The notes under the pieces are model-generated. The model was not told the DNA's origin. It saw only the letters and a program-made list of their open reading frames with translations, and made no database searches. Shown here piece by piece: positions 4,723 to 11,348 of a stretch of DNA of 11,348 nt. The translations under genes were made by a program, and so were the position numbers. The stretch's first letter is position 1. Every line of letters starts with the position of its first letter. Location of the stretch: the NCBI GenBank assembly GCA_964579735.1, contig CAZOHH010000076.1, positions 1 through 11,348 of the forward strand, in the 5' to 3' direction. Source of the DNA: CAILLO01 sp964579735 (GTDB taxonomy: Bacteria > Bacillota > Clostridia > Saccharofermentanales > UBA5734).

Positions 4723-7212
4723 ATGGATCTCTTCGATCTGGTCCACGGTGGTGTCGGCGATGATGGAGGAGCAGAGGGCGTTGCCCCTCGCAAAGCGTAT
4801 CCTTCGCCGGAGGAACTCCTCGCCGACCTGAACCCTGAACAACGCCGGGCCGTCCTCCATGAGAAGGGACCCCTGCTGATCCTCGCCGGCGCCGGATCCG
4901 GCAAGACCCGTGCCATAACGCACCGGATCGCCTATCTGGTCCGTGGACGCAATGTCCCGCCGTCCGGCATCCTCGCGATCACCTTCACGAACAAGGCGGC
5001 CAACGAGATGAAGAGCCGCGTCGACGACCTCGTCGGTCCGATCTCCAGCTACATGTGGGTCGGGACCTTCCATGCCATGATGATGCGCGTCCTGCGTCGC
5101 CATATCGAACTCCTCGGCTTCGAGCGCGGATTCACCGTGCTCGACTCCGACGACCAGCACAGATCCGTGCGGGCCTGCATCCTGGACCTCACCATCGACG
5201 AGAAGGTCTTCCAGCCGCGCGCGGTGCACGCCGCGATCAGCCGCGCCAAGAACGAGCTCCAGAGCGTCGAGGAGTATGCGTCCCTGGCTGGAGCGGACTT
5301 CCGCCTCCAGAAGATCGCCGAGGTCTACCGGCTCTACCAGGAACGCCTTCGCCGCAACAACTCGCTCGACTTCGACGATATCCTGACCTACTCCGTCGAA
5401 CTCTTCGAACGCTTCCCCGACGTCCTCGCAACCTATCAGAACCGGTTCCTCCATGTCATGGTCGATGAGTACCAGGACACGAACCGCGCCCAGTATCTCC
5501 TCGTCAGAATGTTGGCTGCGAAGCACGGAAACCTCTGCGTGGTCGGTGACGACGACCAATCGATCTACGCCTTCCGCGGCGCCACGGTGCGCAACATCCT
5601 CGACTTCGAGAAGGACTTCCCGAAGTGTGCCGTGATCAAGCTCGAGCAGAACTACCGGTCCACGAAGATGATCCTCGATGTCGCGAACCACGTGATCTCC
5701 AACAATCAGGGTCGCAAGGACAAGAAGCTGTGGACGGAATCCCTGGCCGGCGAGAAGGTCTCCTTCCTGGCTCCGACGGATCAGCATGCCGAGGCTGACT
5801 ACATCACCGAGGAGATCAAGCGCCTCGTCGACGCCACGACCGACACCACGCGCCATTACCGGGACTTCGCCATCCTGTATCGCCTGAACGCCCTGTCCCG
5901 AAACCTGGAGGAGGCCCTGAATCGACGGGGCATCCCCTACCGCATATATGGCGGCGTCCGCTTCTACGAGCGCCGTGAGGTCAAGGACTGCGTCGCATAC
6001 CTCCACCTGATCGCGAACCGCCTGTCCGACATCGCCTTCGAGCGCGTCGTGAACGTACCGAAGCGCGGCATCGGAGATGCGACCCTCGAAGCCGTCGCCA
6101 AGGTGGCGCTGGAGCGCGGGGTCGGAAGGATGGATGCCTGCGGGCTTGCGGCCGTGGAGCCTTCGCTCGCCCGGATGTCAGCCCGATTGATGCACTTCCA
6201 CGAGCTGATCCAGGATTTCCGGGCTCGTCTCGGAGAAAACGCGATGCGGCTTGCCGAATTCGTCGAATATGTACAGAACGAGTCGGGACAGCTGCAGGAA
6301 CTGATCGACCAGAAGAACCAGCAGAAGTCCCTGGAGGAGACCGACCGCGTCGAGAACCTCAAGGAACTGATTTCCGTGGCCGTCGATTACGAAAAGGCAC
6401 TCGACGCCGAGCGCGCGTCCCTGGCGCAAGGACTTCCCGAAGGAGTCCACCCCGACGATCGTGAAGCCCCTCCGTCGGACCTGTCGGGAATCCTGAACGG
6501 ATTCCTGGAACAGGTGGCGCTCTATTCCGATACGGACGCGATGGACGATACCAAGGACTTCGTCCGCCTGATGACCATCCACAGCGCAAAGGGTCTCGAG
6601 TTCCGCACGGTCTTCCTGGTGGGGGCCGAGGAGGGACTCTTCCCTGGGTTCCGGTCCATGGATAACGAAGCCGATATCGAGGAGGAGCGCCGCCTCATGT
6701 ACGTCGCCATCACCCGTGCGCGCGAGTCCCTTTATATCAGCGCCGCGAAGACGCGCCTCGTGTTCGGCCAGACCCGCAGCTACATGCCATCGCGCTTCGT
6801 GAAGGAGATTCCCGAGGACCTCCTCCTGCTGGTCGACACCGCCGTCCGCACCCGGAGCTTCCTCATGGAGAAGACGGCCAATGCCGCCCGCGCACGTGCG
6901 GAGCGTCCCGGCCGACCTCCCGAACTCACGGGCACGGGCTCTGCATTCCAGGTCCCCGTGATCAGGACCTTCACTCCGCCGCGCTTCGGCAAGACCCCCG
7001 CCGGCATGACGGCAGGCGCAGGATCCGTTGCCGGGGTGCTAGGGGCGGACGACATCGCGAAGGGAGACCGGGTGGTCCACGCCCGATTCGGCTCCGGGAA
7101 GGTTTCGGATAAGGAACCGGTCGCCGGGGATGCGATTCTCGTGATCGAATTCGATGACGTCGGCGCGAAACGGCTCATGGCCAAGCAGGCGAATCTGGTC
7201 CGGGAGACCTGA
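4723..7212 (+). CDS. pcrA: ATP-dependent DNA helicase, PcrA/UvrD family
   Basis: PcrA is a superfamily 1 helicase moving 3' to 5' that works in nucleotide excision repair, removal of RecA filaments and conflicts with transcription. All SF1A motifs are present: Q motif LNPEQ (36-40), Walker A AGAGSGKT (55-62), Ia TFTNKAANEM (87-96), Ib GTFHA (114-118), Walker B DEYQD (248-252), III GDDDQSIYAFRG (275-286), IV LEQNYRS (307-313), V IHSAKGLEF (619-627) and VI YVAITRARE (660-668). The C-terminus (about 777-829) has the Tudor-like fold segment GDRVVHARFGSGKV that in PcrA/UvrD binds RNA polymerase. At 829 residues it is longer than the B. subtilis protein (about 740), through a Gly/Asp-rich N-terminal extension of about 35 residues and an Ala/Pro-rich linker (about 705-775). 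The start at 4723 has AGGGGTGG upstream; a later start is possible but no better site was seen. deoC follows after 33 bases. Confidence 0.96.
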   Translation: MDLFDLVHGGVGDDGGAEGVAPRKAYPSPEELLADLNPEQRRAVLHEKGPLLILAGAGSGKTRAITHRIAYLVRGRNVPPSGILAITFTNKAANEMKSRVDDLVGPISSYMWVGTFHAMMMRVLRRHIELLGFERGFTVLDSDDQHRSVRACILDLTIDEKVFQPRAVHAAISRAKNELQSVEEYASLAGADFRLQKIAEVYRLYQERLRRNNSLDFDDILTYSVELFERFPDVLATYQNRFLHVMVDEYQDTNRAQYLLVRMLAAKHGNLCVVGDDDQSIYAFRGATVRNILDFEKDFPKCAVIKLEQNYRSTKMILDVANHVISNNQGRKDKKLWTESLAGEKVSFLAPTDQHAEADYITEEIKRLVDATTDTTRHYRDFAILYRLNALSRNLEEALNRRGIPYRIYGGVRFYERREVKDCVAYLHLIANRLSDIAFERVVNVPKRGIGDATLEAVAKVALERGVGRMDACGLAAVEPSLARMSARLMHFHELIQDFRARLGENAMRLAEFVEYVQNESGQLQELIDQKNQQKSLEETDRVENLKELISVAVDYEKALDAERASLAQGLPEGVHPDDREAPPSDLSGILNGFLEQVALYSDTDAMDDTKDFVRLMTIHSAKGLEFRTVFLVGAEEGLFPGFRSMDNEADIEEERRLMYVAITRARESLYISAAKTRLVFGQTRSYMPSRFVKEIPEDLLLLVDTAVRTRSFLMEKTANAARARAERPGRPPELTGTGSAFQVPVIRTFTPPRFGKTPAGMTAGAGSVAGVLGADDIAKGDRVVHARFGSGKVSDKEPVAGDAILVIEFDDVGAKRLMAKQANLVRET

Positions 7213-7245
7213 CCAGGCTTCCACGAAGAAAAGAAAGGGAGTCCC

Positions 7246-8004
7246 ATGGAGACGTTCACTTCGCGCGATATCGCGCGCACCATCGACCACGCCGTCCTGA
7301 AGCCGGACGCCACGCTCTCGGACGTACGGAAGGCCTGCGCCATGGCCCGGCGCCTCGAGATCATGTCGGTCTGCGTCCGCCCCTCGGATGTTCCCGTCGC
7401 CTTCGAGGCTCTCGTCGGTAGTGGGACGCTGGTCTCCACCGTCATTGGATTCCCCCATGGAACCACGTCGACCGCGGCCAAGGTGGCCGAAACCCGTCAG
7501 GCCTTTGCCGACGGCGCGCTCGAAGTCGACATGGTCCTCAACATCGGACGGCTCCTTTCCCGAGATGACGCGTACGTCGAGGGCGACATCCGCGCGGTCG
7601 CGGAAGAAGCCCACCGTTGTGGCGGCATCCTGAAGGTGATCTTCGAGACATCCTATCTGGACGACGAGCGCAAGACCACCGCATGCAGGCTTTCGACCCG
7701 CGCGGGTGCGGACTTCGTCAAGACCTCGACCGGGTTCGCCGGAGGCGGCGCCACGATACCCGACCTCGTCCTGATGCGTCGGGAGAGCGGTCCTGCCCTC
7801 GGCGTCAAGGCGTCCGGCGGCGTGCGCGACCTCGCGGCCGTCCTGGCCGCGATTTCCGTAGGCGCGACCCGCATCGGAACCTCCTCGACCGAGGGAATCC
7901 TGAAGGAGGCGGTCGAGCTCGAGGCGACGGGAGCCCTTGTCCTTCCGACCCGGGCAGCCACGCTGGCGCAGCAGGCCGCGATCCCGAAGTCCGACCGATA
8001 CTGA
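7246..8004 (+). CDS. deoC: Deoxyribose-phosphate aldolase
   Basis: DeoC is a cytoplasmic class I aldolase that splits 2-deoxyribose 5-phosphate into glyceraldehyde 3-phosphate and acetaldehyde, the last step in using deoxynucleosides as carbon source. The 252-residue protein has the TIM-barrel signature: TIDHAVLKPDAT near the start, TVIGFPHGTTSTAAKVAE, EVDMVLNIG with the catalytic Asp95, LKVIFET, ADFVKTSTGF with the Schiff-base Lys159, and GVKASGGVR with the second catalytic Lys188. The ribosome site AAAGGGAG (7234-7241) sits 4-5 bases before the ATG. The gap to pcrA is only 33 bases, with no promoter or terminator that I can see, so co-transcription with pcrA is likely. The usual deo partners (deoB, pyrimidine-nucleoside phosphorylase) are not in the window, but cdd, dgt and yfbR are near and fit the same catabolic flow. 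Confidence 0.97.
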   Translation: METFTSRDIARTIDHAVLKPDATLSDVRKACAMARRLEIMSVCVRPSDVPVAFEALVGSGTLVSTVIGFPHGTTSTAAKVAETRQAFADGALEVDMVLNIGRLLSRDDAYVEGDIRAVAEEAHRCGGILKVIFETSYLDDERKTTACRLSTRAGADFVKTSTGFAGGGATIPDLVLMRRESGPALGVKASGGVRDLAAVLAAISVGATRIGTSSTEGILKEAVELEATGALVLPTRAATLAQQAAIPKSDRY

Positions 8005-8011
8005 CTACGGC

Positions 8012-8040
8012 TTGTACCGGCCGCTACGGCCGAGTATGAT
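8012..8040 (+). promoter_or_regulatory. Promoter of the thiT transcript, with a dyad in its spacer
   Basis: TTGTAC (8012-8017) and TATGAT (8035-8040) are separated by exactly 17 bases and precede the TPP riboswitch by about 10 bases, where a start site would be expected. The spacer holds CGGCCG-CTA-CGGCCG (8018-8032), a perfect inverted repeat. CTACGGC also occurs twice (8005-8011, 8024-8030). Confidence 0.6.
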
Positions 8041-8049
8041 GGCCAAGAC

Positions 8050-8142
8050 ACGAGGGGAGCTGGCGCGAGGCCGGCTGAGAGGGCGCTTCGACAAGCGCCG
8101 ACCCTGCAACCTGATCCGGGTAATGCCGGCGGAGGGACGTTG
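8050..8142 (+). promoter_or_regulatory. TPP riboswitch (THI element) controlling thiT
   Basis: The conserved core is seen directly: GGGGAGC at 8054-8060, GGCTGAGAGGG with CTGAGA at 8075-8080, a GGCGCTT/AAGCGCC stem in the variable P3 arm (8082-8098), then ACCCTGCAACCTGATC (8101-8116), the pyrophosphate-binding part GGGTAATGCC (8118-8127) and the closing GGCGGAGGGA (8128-8137). This RNA binds thiamine pyrophosphate and usually turns off thiamine synthesis or uptake genes. The gene 60 bases downstream is a thiamine S component, as expected. No terminator with a T-run follows, so control is probably at translation (see the hairpin at 8166-8197). Confidence 0.96.
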
Positions 8143-8165
8143 TTCCGTCAGTTCATGACGACACG

Positions 8166-8197
8166 CCTTCCGTCGGGCCCTCGAACCGGACGCAAGG
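8166..8197 (+). promoter_or_regulatory. Candidate expression platform: hairpin that hides the thiT ribosome binding site
   Basis: CCTT-C-CGTC-G-GG (8166-8177) can pair with CC-G-GACG-C-AAGG (8186-8197), giving 10 pairs with two symmetric mismatches and a GCCCTCGAA-containing loop. The 3' arm contains the AAGG of the thiT ribosome binding site AAGGAAAGG (8194-8202). The 5' arm can instead pair with 8126-8136 inside the aptamer, so the two folds exclude each other. Confidence 0.5.
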
Positions 8198-8202
8198 AAA
8201 GG

Positions 8203-8835
8203 ATGTCCGTCATGCAGAACGCCACCACTCCTTCTCCAACCCATACCGTCCAGCAGCAGCGGGAGACCACGCGCGCTCTCGCCTATGGAGGCATGGCCAT
8301 CGCTCTTGCCGCCGTGCTTTCCATGATCGTCGTCTGGAAGATGCCCCAGGGAGGCACGATCACCGCCGCTTCGATGCTCCCGCTGATCTTCTTCGCTCTT
8401 GCTTTCGGCGTTCGCTGGGGTATCCTTGCCGGTTCCGTCTTCGGAGGAATCCAACTCCTGCTTCCGGGAGCCTTTCTTGTCCACCCGGTGCAGGTCCTGC
8501 TCGACTACCCCCTCGCCTTCGCCGCGCTCGGCCTCGCCGGCCTCTTCGCCCTGCCGGCCGCGAAACGTGCGGAAAGCCCCGAGCTGCTGCGGCGCGTCGC
8601 CCGACTGCCTCTCTTCGCGCCGGTCCTCGGGACGCTGCTGGCCATGGCCGCCCGCACGCTCTGCCACGTCCTCTCCGGAGTCGTGTTCTTCGCCTCCTAT
8701 GCACCCGAGGGACAGGCCGTCTGGCTGTATTCTCTCGTCTACAACGGTGCGTACATGCTCCCCGAGGCCTTGGTGACCGCCGGACTCCTGACTGCCTTCC
8801 TTACGGGACTGCGCAGGACGTGGAAGCGCCCATGA
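8203..8835 (+). CDS. thiT: Thiamine ECF transporter S component
   Basis: ThiT binds thiamine with high affinity in the membrane and delivers it to a shared ECF module. The 210-residue protein has about six membrane helices after a polar, Thr/Gln-rich N-terminus of about 30 residues, somewhat longer than the L. lactis protein (about 180). Family features seen are PQGGTITAASMLPL after the first helix, LDYPLAFAALGLAGL in the middle, RTLCHVLSGVVFFASYAPEG with His155, and WLYSLVYNGAYMLPE (174-188), whose Trp, Tyr and Asn are of the type that line the thiamine site. The TPP riboswitch directly upstream makes the substrate assignment strong. Two starts are possible: ATG 8203 and ATG 8212. The ribosome site AAGGAAAGG (8194-8202) is very close to the first and 9 bases before the second, so the second may be used. 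No EcfA/EcfT gene is nearby. Confidence 0.95.
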   Translation: MSVMQNATTPSPTHTVQQQRETTRALAYGGMAIALAAVLSMIVVWKMPQGGTITAASMLPLIFFALAFGVRWGILAGSVFGGIQLLLPGAFLVHPVQVLLDYPLAFAALGLAGLFALPAAKRAESPELLRRVARLPLFAPVLGTLLAMAARTLCHVLSGVVFFASYAPEGQAVWLYSLVYNGAYMLPEALVTAGLLTAFLTGLRRTWKRP

Positions 8836-8847
8836 AATCAGATTCCT

Positions 8848-8857
8848 GTGCTATAAT
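8848..8857 (+). promoter_or_regulatory. Extended -10 promoter for the DUF362-dgt-yfbR operon
   Basis: GTGCTATAAT is a perfect TGn plus TATAAT, identical over ten bases to the coaX-like promoter element at 2348-2357. It lies 13 bases after the thiT stop and 32 before the next start codon. No -35 hexamer is evident. Confidence 0.7.
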
Positions 8858-8889
8858 TTGACGGACAAAGCATATCTGGAGGGCTTCGG

Positions 8890-10089
8890 ATGACCCGCGT
8901 CGCAATCGCCGCCTGCCCCGACTACTCGGACGAAAAGGTGGAGGCCGCCGTTTCGGCACTCTTCGCTTCGCTGTCCGATGAAATCCGGGTCGAACCGGGG
9001 GAGCGCATCCTCCTGAAACCGAATTTCCTCTCGGCCGCGCCACCGGAGCGCGCCGCGACCACGCACCCCGCCGTCTTTCGCGCTGTCGCCCTCGCCCTCG
9101 CGGCAAAGGGCGCCGTACTTTCCTACGGGGACTCTCCAGGTATCGAATCACCGGAGCGCGTCGCACGGGTGAGCGGCGTGGGCGCCGTCGCGGAGAGGCT
9201 GGGAATCCCGCTGGCCGATTTCGATGCCGCCGAAGAAGTCGCGTTCCCCGAGGGTCAAGCCCTGACCCGCTTCCGAATCGCACGGAGCGTCCTCGAGGCG
9301 GACGGGATCGTCAACCTTCCCAAGTTCAAGACCCATGCGCTCGCCTCCTTCACCGGTGCCGTCAAGAACCTGTTCGGCTGCGTGCCCGGGACCTACAAAG
9401 CGAAGGAGCACGTCCGCTTCCCCAACGCCGAATTCTTCTCCGCCATGTGCGTCGACCTCGCAAGGGTTCTCCGCCCCCGCTTGAATGTCATGGACGCGGT
9501 CATCGGCATGGAGGGCAACGGCCCGCGGAATGGAACTCCTCGTGCCATCGGCCTGCTGTTCGCCTCGACCGACCCCGTGGCCCTCGACGCCGTCGCCGCG
9601 GCCGTCGCCGGACTTTCCCCCGACCAGGTCCCCACCACCCGCATCGGCGGGGCGAATGGACTCGGCGAGTGCGACCTGCGACGCATCGAAGCGGTCTATT
9701 TCGCCGAACCGGCCCGACGCGAGGTATCGCCGTGGACCGCCCCCGCCGCCGAAATCGTCGCAACGCTTCGGATTCCGGATTTTCATCTTGCCGACGCGGC
9801 CCATTCCACGGTGAACCACATCGTCGGAGGACTCAGCGGCAGGGGACTCCGCCGACTCGTGCTCAACCGCCCCACCATCGATTCCCAGCGCTGCACGAAG
9901 TGCGGCATCTGCGTCGAGACCTGCCCATTGGAACCCAAGGCCCTCGAAGCCGAGATCCGCCGCAGCGTGCCGACCTACGACTACACCTCGTGCATCCGCT
10001 GTTTCTGCTGCCAGGAGGTCTGTCCCTCCGGCGCCATCGACGTCCGCCCGGCCCCGTTCGGATTCCTGATCGGCCGTAGGATACGGTAG
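8890..10089 (+). CDS. DUF362 domain protein with C-terminal 2x[4Fe-4S] ferredoxin domain
   Basis: The 399-residue protein has two parts. Residues 1 to about 300 match the DUF362 pattern: VEPGERILLKPNFL, a YGDSPG turn near 79, DGIVNLPKFKTHAL followed by AVKNLFGCVPG, NVMDAVIGMEGNGP and FASTDPVALDAVAA. The C-terminal part has two complete ferredoxin clusters: C335xxC338xxC341xxxC345-P and C368xxC371xxC374xxxC378-P. Two [4Fe-4S] centres are therefore expected, and there is no signal peptide or membrane helix, so it should be a cytoplasmic redox protein. DUF362 proteins have no established reaction that I can name with certainty. The ATG at 8890 has GGAGGG (8878-8883) at a 6-base spacing. The stop codon is inside the ribosome site region of the next gene (13-base gap), so it is translated in one operon with the dGTPase-like gene. 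Confidence 0.9.
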   Translation: MTRVAIAACPDYSDEKVEAAVSALFASLSDEIRVEPGERILLKPNFLSAAPPERAATTHPAVFRAVALALAAKGAVLSYGDSPGIESPERVARVSGVGAVAERLGIPLADFDAAEEVAFPEGQALTRFRIARSVLEADGIVNLPKFKTHALASFTGAVKNLFGCVPGTYKAKEHVRFPNAEFFSAMCVDLARVLRPRLNVMDAVIGMEGNGPRNGTPRAIGLLFASTDPVALDAVAAAVAGLSPDQVPTTRIGGANGLGECDLRRIEAVYFAEPARREVSPWTAPAAEIVATLRIPDFHLADAAHSTVNHIVGGLSGRGLRRLVLNRPTIDSQRCTKCGICVETCPLEPKALEAEIRRSVPTYDYTSCIRCFCCQEVCPSGAIDVRPAPFGFLIGRRIR

Positions 10090-10102
10090 GGGGGAGAGAC
10101 CG

Positions 10103-11260
10103 ATGCTTCCCAGAGAGATACGCGAAGCCCAGGAGAATGCCCTGTCTCCGCTTGCCGCCCGCAGTACGTTGTCCCGGGGCCGCCTGACGCCCGAGACGAA
10201 ATGCGACGTGCGATCCGATTTCGAACGCGACTCCGGTCGCATCCTCTACTCGCTCGACTTCCGACGGCTGCGCCACAAGACCCAGGTCTTCTTCAACCCC
10301 CAGAACGACCATATCTGCACCCGCATGGAGCACGTCCTCCATGTCGGCTACATCGCGAATACGATCGCCCGCTCGCTGGACCTGAATCCCGAGCTCGTGC
10401 ACGCGATCTCCCTCGGTCACGACCTCGGACACGCCCCTTTCGGCCACAGCGGCGAACGGCGGTTGAACACGCTTCTCCAGAAGGTCGACCCAGCCCTTTT
10501 CTTCGAGCACGAGGCCCATAGCCTCCGTGTCGTGGACCTGCTTTCGGGGCACCCCACCATGGGGTCGGAGGAAACGGTCGACGATGGAAGAGGGGGACTC
10601 AACCTGACCTTCGAGGTGCGGGACGGGATCGTGAGCCATTGCGGCGAGACCTATTCCGAGAACCGCCTGCACCCGGACCGTTCCAAGACCGAGGCCGACC
10701 TGCACGGCCCGCGCGCCCGGCGGGGCATGCCGGGAACGCTCGAGGCCTGCGTCGTGCGGATCTCCGACAGGATCGCCTATGTCGGGCGTGACATCGAGGA
10801 TGCCGTGCGTGCCGGCATCATGGCCTCCGAGGATATCCCGACGGAGATCGCTTCGATTCTCGGCCGGTCGAACGGGGAGATCATCGACACCCTCGTCACC
10901 GACATCATCCGGAACAGCCGCGGCCAGGACGAGATCGCGCTCGGCACCGAAGTGGGGGAAGCCCTGGAAGCCCTGCTCCACGACAATCTCGACCGTATCT
11001 ACAAGTCGGAGAAGATCAAGCGCTATGAAAAGACCGCGGACAACATCATCGATGGCCTGTTCGATTCGCTGCTTCCGGTAGCCCAGGACCCCGAGCGTCC
11101 CGTGGACGGCAACAACCGCGTCCTGCGCGGCTTCGACACGTTCCTCCGCGAGCGGCGCGGAGGAGCTGGCGCGCCGCCGGCCCAGCGCGTCGCCGACTAT
11201 ATCGCCGGGATGACCGATTCCTTTGCGTCGAAGTGCTATGAAGAGATCTACTGGTTCTAG
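10103..11260 (+). CDS. dgt: Deoxyguanosinetriphosphate triphosphohydrolase-like protein (HD hydrolase)
   Basis: dGTPase-family enzymes cut dNTPs to the deoxynucleoside and tripolyphosphate, and so control dNTP pools. The 385-residue protein has the metal-binding HD set: His77 in RMEHVLHVG, His106-Asp107 in GHDLGHAPFGHSGE and Asp222 in SDRIAYVGRDIEDAV. The N-terminal FERDSGRILYSLDFRRLRHKTQVF segment is the family's conserved substrate-site helix. The length is typical of the shorter dGTPase-like class rather than the about 500-residue E. coli Dgt, so substrate choice among dNTPs is open. The ATG at 10103 has GGGGGGAGAG upstream, overlapping the stop of the DUF362 gene. The gene after it, 21 bases on, looks like a YfbR-type dNMP phosphatase, which supports a dNTP/dNMP turnover unit. 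Confidence 0.93.
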   Translation: MLPREIREAQENALSPLAARSTLSRGRLTPETKCDVRSDFERDSGRILYSLDFRRLRHKTQVFFNPQNDHICTRMEHVLHVGYIANTIARSLDLNPELVHAISLGHDLGHAPFGHSGERRLNTLLQKVDPALFFEHEAHSLRVVDLLSGHPTMGSEETVDDGRGGLNLTFEVRDGIVSHCGETYSENRLHPDRSKTEADLHGPRARRGMPGTLEACVVRISDRIAYVGRDIEDAVRAGIMASEDIPTEIASILGRSNGEIIDTLVTDIIRNSRGQDEIALGTEVGEALEALLHDNLDRIYKSEKIKRYEKTADNIIDGLFDSLLPVAQDPERPVDGNNRVLRGFDTFLRERRGGAGAPPAQRVADYIAGMTDSFASKCYEEIYWF

Positions 11261-11281
11261 CCGGAAAGGAGGGAAGAGAGT

Positions 11282-11348
11282 ATGAAGAGTCCTTTCTTCG
11301 CCATGATGCAGCGCATGCGCTACATCCGCCGCTGGGCGCTGATGCGCA
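11282..11348 (+). CDS. Start of a YfbR-like HD-domain 5'-deoxynucleotidase, 3' truncated
   Basis: Twenty-two codons are visible before the window ends. The ATG has a strong ribosome site AAAGGAGG (11265-11272) at a 9-base spacing, 21 bases after dgt. The reading frame begins MKSPFFAMMQRMRYIRRW and continues ALMR. It resembles the start of YfbR-type proteins (a PFF/HFF segment, then SR-hydrophobic-I-x-RW-x-LMR), which remove phosphate from deoxyribonucleoside 5'-monophosphates with an HD metal site. The HD motif itself lies outside the window, so the call depends on the N-terminal resemblance and on the dGTPase neighbour. Confidence 0.65.
   Translation, partial: MKSPFFAMMQRMRYIRRWALMR

Noticed and set aside
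4615..6006. 463-codon open frame on the minus strand opposite pcrA
   Set aside because: It overlaps the unmistakable helicase motifs, shows no domain pattern, and long antisense frames are expected in GC-rich coding DNA with strong third-position bias.
8084..8098. Hairpin GGCGCTT-CGAC-AAGCGCC as an independent terminator
   Set aside because: It is the variable P3 arm of the TPP riboswitch and has no T-run after it.
9148..10981. Two long minus-strand frames opposite the DUF362 and dGTPase genes (9148-10242 and 9863-10981)
   Set aside because: They mirror the codon pattern of the sense genes, overlap each other, and no ribosome site or promoter was evident.
1..11348. CRISPR arrays, tRNA/rRNA genes, insertion sequences or phage attachment sites
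   Set aside because: Reading through all gaps, I saw no regularly spaced repeats, no tRNA-like cloverleaf, no transposase or integrase motifs and no flanking repeats.

Overview
This is a GC-rich (roughly 60 % by eye), gene-dense bacterial window in which every supported gene lies on the + strand. No untranslated gap exceeds about 210 bases, and the largest one holds a TPP riboswitch. The gene set points to the Firmicutes/Bacillota: long-form HPF, PcrA-type helicase, type III pantothenate kinase-like protein, two solitary ECF S components, tetrameric cytidine deaminase, strong AAGGAGG-type ribosome binding sites and extended -10 promoters. Tryptophan is encoded by TGG and TGA is a normal stop, so the code is standard. 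A high-GC relative of the Erysipelotrichia is my best guess, but it rests only on gene content. I see no tRNA, rRNA, CRISPR array, transposase, integrase or other mobile element.

Layout: (1) 1-1878, the 3' part of a large alpha/alpha-barrel glycosidase-like protein, ended by a hairpin. (2) 1936-3918, cdd (cytidine deaminase), a CoaX-like protein with an altered phosphate-binding motif, and an ECF S component of the PanT/HmpT type, each with a candidate promoter. (3) 4070-4597, long ribosome hibernation factor with its own promoter and a terminator-like hairpin. (4) 4723-8004, pcrA followed 33 bases later by deoC. (5) 8012-8835, a promoter, a TPP riboswitch and the thiamine ECF S component thiT. 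(6) 8848 to the window end, an extended -10 promoter, a DUF362/ferredoxin protein, a dGTPase-family HD hydrolase and the first 22 codons of what looks like a YfbR-type 5'-deoxynucleotidase. The last three are closely packed and probably one operon.

Two themes run through the window. One is vitamin acquisition: pantothenate-type and thiamine-type S components, neither with its own EcfA/EcfT genes here, so they probably share an energising module encoded elsewhere. The other is breakdown and salvage of deoxynucleotides and nucleosides: Cdd deaminates (deoxy)cytidine, the dGTPase-like enzyme removes triphosphate from dNTPs, a YfbR-like enzyme dephosphorylates dNMPs, and DeoC splits deoxyribose 5-phosphate to glyceraldehyde 3-phosphate and acetaldehyde.

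The most interesting items are a mutually exclusive pair of helices that links the TPP aptamer to the thiT ribosome binding site, the CoaX-like protein that has lost the first conserved Asp and Gly of the family signature, and the coupling of a DUF362 iron-sulfur protein to two dNTP/dNMP HD hydrolases. I found no clear evidence for a wholly new multi-gene system.
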